From Aquificaceae bacterium (GTDB lineage Bacteria > Aquificota > Aquificia > Aquificales > Aquificaceae): a stretch of 5,421 bases of DNA. The stretch is from positions 1-5,421 of the forward strand of contig JALSHX010000044.1 in assembly GCA_026982025.1 (NCBI GenBank). Direction: 5' to 3'. Position numbers and translations under genes: made by a program. The notes beneath the pieces were generated by a model, which was not told the origin of the DNA, searched no databases, and was given only the letters and a program-made list of their open reading frames with translations. Shown here piece by piece: positions 1 to 3,684 of the stretch (positions are counted from its first letter, which is position 1; each line of letters begins with the position of its first letter).

Positions 1-577
1 GGAGCTCTATGAAATGCACAAGAGTGTCAATAAAAGAACCTTCAACTCCATAACGGTTGACGGATGCACGAGCACCAACGACAGTTTCGGGCTTATCGCG
101 CTCGGGGAGGTCCTTGCGGAGAAGGACACTGTCAGAAGAGGAATTGAGGAGGTTTCTCTAACCCTTGCCAAGAAGATCGTCAAAGACGGTGAGGGAGCCA
201 CGAGGGTTATTGCGGTGACGGTTTTAAGAGCTTCTTCCGAGGAGAAGGCAAGGGCAATTTCAAAGGCGGTTGCCACCTCCCTTTTGGTCAAAACAGCAAT
301 TTACGGGAGGGACCCCAATTGGGGTAGAATAGCAGGAGCGGTGGGAAGCACGGATTACGAAGTTGATCAGGAGAGCATGAGAATTTATCTGGGAAACATT
401 CTACTGTACGACGGAGGTTTAAAAAATTATGAAGAGGAAAAGGCAAGGAGCTATATTGAAACCAGCAAAGAGGTTCGTATAGTTATTGATCTCGGAGAGG
501 GCTCGGGAATGTGGACTTATTACTCCTCCGATTTAGGTTATGAGTATATCAGGATAAATTCGGAATACAGGACGTGA
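1..577 (+). CDS. argJ: Arginine biosynthesis bifunctional protein ArgJ, C-terminal part (5' end outside window)
   Basis: ArgJ transfers the acetyl group of N-acetylornithine to glutamate, and in bifunctional forms also acetylates glutamate from acetyl-CoA, in the cyclic cytosolic arginine pathway. The frame is open from base 2 and gives 191 residues before TGA at 575-577. Family signatures are the DGCTSTND block (nt 59-82), the [13 protein letters not shown] block (about nt 293-331) and the terminal [12 protein letters not shown], which matches the usual ArgJ carboxy end. ArgJ proteins are about 390-400 residues and self-cleave before a threonine in the middle. That site and the whole alpha chain lie upstream of the window, so what is seen is essentially the beta chain. 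Whether the enzyme is mono- or bifunctional cannot be told from this part. The slipin gene follows after 8 nt, suggesting co-transcription. An internal ATG at 14 is not the real start, since the frame is open to the window edge. Confidence 0.95.
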   Translation, partial: ELYEMHKSVNKRTFNSITVDGCTSTNDSFGLIALGEVLAEKDTVRRGIEEVSLTLAKKIVKDGEGATRVIAVTVLRASSEEKARAISKAVATSLLVKTAIYGRDPNWGRIAGAVGSTDYEVDQESMRIYLGNILLYDGGLKNYEEEKARSYIETSKEVRIVIDLGEGSGMWTYYSSDLGYEYIRINSEYRT

Positions 578-581
578 GGTG
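576..581 (+). promoter_or_regulatory. Ribosome binding site for the slipin gene (long form)
   Basis: GAGGTG overlaps the argJ stop codon and lies 4 nt before the ATG at 586. It favours that ATG over the GTG at 574. Confidence 0.55.
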
Positions 582-585
582 GGCT

Positions 586-1452
586 ATGCGCGGATTTCTT
601 GAAGCTTTACCATTCTTAATTTTTGTAGCGGTTTTCCTCGCCGCTGTAATGGGGGGCAACATTTTTAAGTACATAGGAGGTATGGCTATGATCTTCTCTC
701 CCATAGTTGTTCTGATAATTCTGGGTCTTATTTTCCTCTTTGCCGCAATCAAGATAATTCCCGAGTACGAAAGGGCTGTTGTTTTCAGACTTGGTCGTAT
801 GATAGGATTCAAGGGTCCGGGTTTGATAATTATCATTCCTATCATTGACCGGATAGTGAGGGTTTCCCTCAGGACGGTGACCCTTGATGTTCCTACGCAG
901 GACATAATTACCAAGGACAATGTTTCGGTTCAGGTGGATGCGGTGGTTTACTTCAGGGTTGTTGATCCGTCAAGGGCTATTGTGGAGGTGGAAGACTACC
1001 TTTACGCTACCTCCCAGATAGCTCAAACAACGCTCAGAAGTGTGTGCGGAGAGGCGGAACTTGATGAACTTCTGTCAAAGAGGGAGAAAATCAACATCAA
1101 GCTACAGGAGATCATTGACCGTCAGACGGACCCGTGGGGTGTAAAGGTGACCGCGGTTGAGCTGAAGAAGATTGACCTTCCCGACGACCTCAGGAAGGCA
1201 ATTGCAAGGCAGGCGGAGGCGGAAAGGGAGAGAAGAGCTAAGATAATTTCCGCTGAGGCTGAGTATCAGGCGGCTCAGAAGTTGCTTGAGGCTGCAAAGA
1301 TTCTTGCCACCGAACCGATAGCTATACAGCTGAGGTACCTTGAGACCCTTCACACAATTGGCCTTCAAAACACGAAAACTGTTATTTTCCCCTTCCCCCT
1401 TGACCTAATTGAGCTTGTAGGGGGCAAGGAAAAGAAGGGAACGAGGTCCTGA
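586..1452 (+). CDS. Slipin / stomatin-like SPFH-domain membrane protein
   Basis: A 288-residue protein of the SPFH (stomatin/prohibitin/flotillin) superfamily, slipin branch. These proteins oligomerise on the inner membrane face and are thought to organise membrane domains and associated proteases. Two hydrophobic stretches are visible at about residues 4-22 and 36-57. The slipin signature [15 protein letters not shown] (57-71) and GPGLIIIIP (77-85) follow. The SPFH core runs to about 205, then a charged Ala/Glu/Arg-rich helix (about 205-243) suited to coiled-coil assembly, then a hydrophobic end around [12 protein letters not shown]. The start at 586 is chosen for GAGGTG at 576-581. A GTG at 574 is less likely because it has no good ribosome site. 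A second in-frame ATG at 688 with AGGAGG at 675-680 would give a 254-residue protein of typical slipin length with one membrane segment. Slipins are often paired with an NfeD membrane protease; none is in the window. Confidence 0.9.
   Translation: MRGFLEALPFLIFVAVFLAAVMGGNIFKYIGGMAMIFSPIVVLIILGLIFLFAAIKIIPEYERAVVFRLGRMIGFKGPGLIIIIPIIDRIVRVSLRTVTLDVPTQDIITKDNVSVQVDAVVYFRVVDPSRAIVEVEDYLYATSQIAQTTLRSVCGEAELDELLSKREKINIKLQEIIDRQTDPWGVKVTAVELKKIDLPDDLRKAIARQAEAERERRAKIISAEAEYQAAQKLLEAAKILATEPIAIQLRYLETLHTIGLQNTKTVIFPFPLDLIELVGGKEKKGTRS
675..680 (+). promoter_or_regulatory. Internal ribosome binding site in the slipin gene (short form)
   Basis: AGGAGG lies 7 nt before the in-frame ATG at 688, and 1 nt before another at 682. 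Spacing and match to the anti-Shine-Dalgarno sequence are close to ideal. The protein from 688 starts MIFSPIVVL and would have the single N-terminal membrane segment usual for slipins. This may be the true or a second start. Confidence 0.5.
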
Positions 1453-1455
1453 GAA

Positions 1456-1851
1456 TTAAGCGCTCAGAACTATACTTCGTAGCTCCTCGGACTGCCGTTC
1501 TCTAAGTTCTCCCCTCTGATGAACCCTTTTTTCCACCCTTTCGGGTCTGAGGGTCTGAACTATGTAATCCATAGCCCTGTGAGCCTTTGCGGGATCACCA
1601 CAGGTGAAAACATCAACGGTTGCAAGACCGTGCTCGGGCCAGGTGTGAATTGATATGTGGGATTCTGCAAGAAGTATGACTCCCGTAGCGCCGTGGGGCT
1701 GGAACTGGAAGTAGTGGGATGAGATCTTTGTGAGACCGGCGGTTCTTACAGCGGACTCAAGGAGGTCCTTAATATCCTCCACCCGGTCAATCAGGTGGTC
1801 CGACACTCCGTAAAGGTCCGCTAAGATATGCAGTCCGAGGGTCTTTGCCAT
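1456..1851 (-). CDS. speD: S-adenosylmethionine decarboxylase proenzyme
   Basis: This pyruvoyl enzyme decarboxylates S-adenosylmethionine to give the aminopropyl donor for spermidine and, in thermophiles, longer or branched polyamines. The 131-residue length fits the small bacterial class typified by Thermotoga maritima SpeD. The self-processing site is plain: LLAESHISIHTWPE (60-73), with cleavage expected between Glu63 and Ser64 so that Ser64 becomes the pyruvoyl group. His69 and Cys84 (in FTCG) match the processing and catalytic His68 and Cys83 of T. maritima. The ATG at 1851 is preceded by GGGAGGA with 6-nt spacing, and the N-terminus MAKTLGLHILADLYG aligns with the family. The gene converges on the slipin gene with 3 nt between stops. 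A short upstream ORF with a stronger Shine-Dalgarno overlaps its first 31 nt, hinting at translational control. Some SpeD relatives decarboxylate other amino acids; the retained Ser/His/Cys set favours the classical role. Confidence 0.95.
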   Translation of the reverse strand: MAKTLGLHILADLYGVSDHLIDRVEDIKDLLESAVRTAGLTKISSHYFQFQPHGATGVILLAESHISIHTWPEHGLATVDVFTCGDPAKAHRAMDYIVQTLRPERVEKRVHQRGELRERQSEELRSIVLSA

Positions 1852-1904
1852 TTTCTGTCCTCCCTTGAGAAGTTTTGAAGCAGTCCTGAAATCAGCAGAC
1901 TCAT
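1821..1904 (-). CDS. Candidate leader peptide / upstream ORF of speD (27 codons)
   Basis: This ORF is not a known family. On the minus strand an ATG at 1904-1902 sits 8 nt after TAAGGAGG, the strongest ribosome site in the window. It opens a 27-codon frame (MSLLISGLLQNF..., then a charged RED-RK stretch, ending SDCIS) with TAG at 1823-1821. It covers the speD Shine-Dalgarno and start codon and ends 31 nt inside speD in another reading frame. The speD N-terminus already matches its family from the ATG at 1851, so this is not a missed speD extension. The predicted speD transcription start (about 1927) is only about 7 nt before its Shine-Dalgarno, so it would be the first ORF on the message. Likely roles, by inference, are translational coupling to speD or a peptide that stalls or diverts ribosomes. 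It could also be a chance ORF after a fortuitous AAGGAGG. Confidence 0.4.
   Translation of the reverse strand: MSLLISGLLQNFSREDRKWQRPSDCIS
1858..1864 (-). promoter_or_regulatory. Ribosome binding site for speD
   Basis: On the minus strand GGGAGGA precedes the speD ATG by 6 nt. It lies inside the upstream ORF (1821-1904), so ribosomes translating that ORF would run over it. Confidence 0.7.
1882..1901 (-). promoter_or_regulatory. Possible hairpin in the speD leader
   Basis: On the minus strand AGTC-tg-CTGA-tt-TCAG-GACT can fold as two stacked 4-bp helices with a 2-nt bulge; the two-base loop would open to four bases by losing one pair. It sits between the upstream ORF start and the speD ribosome site. 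It is short and may be chance. Confidence 0.25.
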
Positions 1905-1912
1905 GATTAGAA

Positions 1913-1920
1913 CCTCCTTA
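1913..1920 (-). promoter_or_regulatory. Strong Shine-Dalgarno of the speD upstream ORF
   Basis: The minus strand reads TAAGGAGG, followed after 8 nt by ATG (1904-1902). It lies 61 nt before the speD ATG, too far to serve speD directly, so it points to translation of the short upstream frame. Confidence 0.55.
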
Positions 1921-1928
1921 AAGGCAAA

Positions 1929-1939
1929 TATACAGTATA
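1929..1939. repeat. TATACAGTATA palindrome at the centre of the divergent promoter
   Basis: Two 5-bp arms, TATAC and GTATA, flank a single A. The right arm carries parts of both the rightward TATAAT and the leftward TATACT, so the two -10 elements overlap at 1936-1939. It could be just promoter symmetry or also an operator half-site pair. Confidence 0.5.
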
Positions 1940-1962
1940 ATCGTTTCGGGTGAAAAACACAA
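1934..1962 (-). promoter_or_regulatory. Predicted promoter of speD (leftward)
   Basis: On the minus strand TTGTGT (1962-1957) and TATACT (1939-1934) are separated by 17 nt, a sigma70-type layout with 5/6 match at -10 and 3/6 at -35. The expected transcription start is near 1927, just before the TAAGGAGG of the upstream ORF. The -35 lies inside the first codons of rsmD. Confidence 0.5.
1936..1941 (+). promoter_or_regulatory. Predicted -10 element of the rsmD operon (rightward)
   Basis: A perfect TATAAT on the plus strand. No convincing -35 is found 15-18 nt upstream, where the sequence is the CCTCCTTA complementary to the opposite-strand ribosome site. Transcription would start near 1948-1949, next to the GTG start codon at 1950. 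Confidence 0.45.
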
Positions 1963-2399
1963 GAAAAAGAGGTGTTAGGCCCACCTCTTCTCTGGTGCTG
2001 AATGCGGTTGCTAACATTGTAGGAAGCTTTGAGGATGTTATATTTATTGACCTGTTTGCGGGAACAGGAAGGGTAGGTCTTGAGGCGGAGAAAAGAGGAG
2101 CACGGGTAATTTATGTTGAGAAGAACCCGCGACTGGCGGACCAAATTAAGGAAAGGGTAGAGGGTAAGGTCATAAGGGCGGATGCTCTTTCCTTTTTAAG
2201 AAATTTCCCGGGGAAAGCCGATGTTATTTTTGCTGATCCTCCGTATTCCTTTAAACACTACGAAAAGCTCATTTCCCTTTCCCTTGATAAGATCGCCAGG
2301 GGTGGTATTTTTATTCTTGAGCACAGTAAAATGAAATCCTTTCCCTGCGATGACAGAAGGGAGTATGGTGATACCGCTCTATCTCTCTGGAGAAGGTGA
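1950..2399 (+). CDS. rsmD: 16S rRNA (guanine(966)-N2)-methyltransferase RsmD, short form
   Basis: RsmD uses SAM to methylate the exocyclic amine of G966 in helix 31 of 16S rRNA. The 149-residue protein has the RPT block followed by a helix (10-23), the SAM-binding motif DLFAGTGRVGLEAEKRGA (34-51), an acidic ribose-binding residue after the next strand (VEKN, 56-59), and the catalytic DPPY (96-99). The C-terminal REYGDTALSLW resembles the family's last strand. E. coli RsmD has 198 residues; this one lacks most of the N-terminal extension with its IIGGxxRGRKL strand. An in-frame TAA at 1938-1940 and the absence of any other start before RPT fix the GTG at 1950. There is no Shine-Dalgarno before it, and a TATAAT ends 8 nt upstream, so the message is probably leaderless. 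coaD starts 3 nt after its stop; rsmD-coaD adjacency is common in bacteria and supports the assignment. Confidence 0.88.
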   Translation: MKNTRKRGVRPTSSLVLNAVANIVGSFEDVIFIDLFAGTGRVGLEAEKRGARVIYVEKNPRLADQIKERVEGKVIRADALSFLRNFPGKADVIFADPPYSFKHYEKLISLSLDKIARGGIFILEHSKMKSFPCDDRREYGDTALSLWRR

Positions 2400-2402
2400 G
2401 CC

Positions 2403-2879
2403 ATGAAAACTGCGGTTTATCCGGGCACCTTTGACCCTCCTCATCTGGGTCATCTGGATATAGTAAAGAGGAGCCTTGAAATATTTGACCACATGGTTGT
2501 GGCAATTGCCGTTAATCCGAGGAGAAACCTCCTCTTTTCAATTGAGGAGAGGGTTGAGATGTTCAGAGAGATGATCAAAGACCTTGAAAACGGAATTGAA
2601 GTGAAGACCTTTGACTCCCTTCTCGTTGACTTCATGAAGAAGGAGGGAATTAAGTTTGCCGTCAGAGGCGTCAGACTTTTTACGGACTTTGAGTACGAGC
2701 TTCAAATTGCTTTAACAAACTACAGGCTCGCCAAGGTGGAAACCATTTTCATGATGCCCTCTCAGGAGTTTATACACATTAGCTCCACAATCGTGAGGGA
2801 CATTGCCTCCTACGGGGGAAAGCTTGAGGGTCTGGTTCATCCCTTTGTGGAAAAAAAGCTGAGGGAGAAGTTCCCTTGA
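2403..2879 (+). CDS. coaD: Phosphopantetheine adenylyltransferase
   Basis: CoaD transfers AMP from ATP to 4'-phosphopantetheine, giving dephospho-CoA, the penultimate step of CoA synthesis. The 158 residues match the usual length and hexameric nucleotidyltransferase fold. Motifs are YPGTFDPPHLGH (6-17, HxGH at 14-17), FSIEERVEMF (45-54), RGVR (88-91) with DFEYELQ, and the nucleotide-binding ISSTIVR (126-132). Two positions differ from E. coli CoaD: the conserved Lys42 is Arg41 here, and the Asn106-Arg107 pair reads Asn106-Tyr107-Arg108 with one residue missing shortly after. Both look like tolerated drift, since all other signatures are intact. The ATG is 3 nt after the rsmD stop, with AAGGTGA at 2393-2399 as a likely ribosome site. 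Its TGA overlaps the TTG start of the next gene by 4 nt. Confidence 0.95.
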   Translation: MKTAVYPGTFDPPHLGHLDIVKRSLEIFDHMVVAIAVNPRRNLLFSIEERVEMFREMIKDLENGIEVKTFDSLLVDFMKKEGIKFAVRGVRLFTDFEYELQIALTNYRLAKVETIFMMPSQEFIHISSTIVRDIASYGGKLEGLVHPFVEKKLREKFP

Positions 2880-3295
2880 GATTTCTCTTAATGATTATCC
2901 TTCCTCTCAGCCTTTTGGCGGAACCGGTTTGCATTGAAGGTATAAGTAATCCCTCGGATGACCCCTATCTTGAGTATGCGGTCCTCAGGGCGGTTGAGCG
3001 GGCTCTTATTGAAAGTGGATACGAGGTTTCATGCGGTGAAGGATCTTCCTCCTCGTCTCTCACCATTGTGAGTTTTCAGGAGGTTCCCATAGCCTACACA
3101 CCGGAACAGAGGATAAACCTTTACAACCTGACCCTCCGTTTGAAGGTTATCATAGGCGATAAGGTTTTTACCGTTGGAGCTACGGTCCCTTACAGCCTTC
3201 CGTCGGGTTCTTCAGGAGACATTCCCAGAAGGAGGGCTATAGACGATTTAACGGATAAAATATATTCCTATATTCTTCAAAATCTCAGGAGGTGA
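2876..3295 (+). CDS. Small exported protein, possible LptE-like lipopolysaccharide assembly factor
   Basis: I do not recognise this 139-residue protein with certainty. It starts with a signal peptide (MRFLLMIILPLSLLA, possible signal peptidase I site after Ala15). The mature part has a helix with LEYAVLRAVERALIESGYEV (32-51), a Ser-rich turn, then SLTIVSFQEVPIAYTPEQRI and alternating strands NLYNLTLRLKVIIGDKVFTV, ending in a basic/acidic helix DDLTDKIYSYILQNL. This order (amphipathic helix, strand, 'EPIAY'-type turn, paired strands, final helix) resembles LptE, the outer-membrane partner of LptD. However, there is no lipobox: Cys19 sits in AEPVC, which does not fit. The TTG start overlaps the coaD stop (TTGA) and has GAGGGAG 8 nt before it. 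An ATG at 2891 is possible but has a poorer site and a shorter signal. The next gene overlaps its stop or begins 5 nt after it. Confidence 0.6.
   Translation: MRFLLMIILPLSLLAEPVCIEGISNPSDDPYLEYAVLRAVERALIESGYEVSCGEGSSSSSLTIVSFQEVPIAYTPEQRINLYNLTLRLKVIIGDKVFTVGATVPYSLPSGSSGDIPRRRAIDDLTDKIYSYILQNLRR
3287..3292 (+). promoter_or_regulatory. Ribosome binding site for the DUF302 gene
   Basis: AGGAGG in the last codons of the preceding gene, 8 nt before the ATG at 3301. It decides between the ATG and the GTG at 3292. Confidence 0.65.
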
Positions 3296-3300
3296 AGAAG

Positions 3301-3684
3301 ATGCTGATTAACTACGAGACCGATAAAGGAGTTCAGGAGGTCAGGCAGAGGCTTGAAGAGGAGGCAAAAAAGAGAGGATTCGGAGTTCTGTCTACCCATG
3401 AAGTTACGAACATTCTTCAGAACAAGGGAACACCTATAGATTACACTTCTGTCATCGTTGAGATCTGTCAGCCCTCCTCCGCCCAGAAGGTTCTCTCAAA
3501 AAATCCGTACATAGCAACCGCCCTTCCCTGCAGGGTTGCGGTTTTTGATCAGGGAGGGAAAACAGTAGTAAGCACCATAGCACCCACCGAGATGCTTTCA
3601 ATGTTCAACGAGCCGGAGCTTGAGGACACCGCCAGAAAGGTTGAAGATATGATTAAAGAGATAATTGAAGAGTCTATTAAATGA
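3301..3684 (+). CDS. DUF302-family protein
   Basis: A 127-residue soluble protein of the DUF302 (TT1751-like) family, a small alpha/beta fold of unknown biochemical role. Signatures are the N-terminal strand and helix (VQEVRQRLEEEAKKRGFGVL, 11-30), the STHEV that follows, the EICQPSSAQKVL block (54-65) corresponding to the family 'GaCnPxxAyKaL' segment, and LPCRVAVFDQGGKTVVSTIAP (75-95). An acidic helical tail (105-127) ends it. There is no signal peptide, so it is cytosolic. The ATG at 3301 is chosen because AGGAGG (3287-3292) lies 8 nt before it. A GTG at 3292, overlapping the preceding stop as GTGA, would place that site too close but cannot be excluded. The stop overlaps the ribD start as ATGA. 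Its place between an envelope protein and ribD gives no clear function. Confidence 0.8.
   Translation: MLINYETDKGVQEVRQRLEEEAKKRGFGVLSTHEVTNILQNKGTPIDYTSVIVEICQPSSAQKVLSKNPYIATALPCRVAVFDQGGKTVVSTIAPTEMLSMFNEPELEDTARKVEDMIKEIIEESIK

Noticed and set aside
549..920. Minus-strand open frame opposite the slipin gene
   Set aside because: It is antisense to a well-supported SPFH protein, has no ribosome site I can see, and its translation resembles no family.
1449..1467. CTGAG/CTCAG inverted repeat as a terminator between the convergent genes
   Set aside because: The stem is only 5 bp with a 9-nt loop and no T-run on either strand, so it is too weak to call.
1821..2144. Longer minus-strand frame of 107 codons running antisense through rsmD
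   Set aside because: Its upstream part only mirrors rsmD codons and the divergent promoter lies within it. Only the last 28 codons, starting at the ATG with TAAGGAGG, are kept as the speD upstream ORF.
2530..2550. CTCCTC/GAGGAG inverted repeat in coaD
   Set aside because: A 6-bp stem with a 9-nt loop in purine-biased coding sequence is expected by chance.
2876..2940. Lipoprotein signal in the LptE-like protein
   Set aside because: Cys19 is preceded by EPV rather than the L-[AS]-[GA] pattern of a lipobox, so ordinary signal peptide cleavage is more likely.
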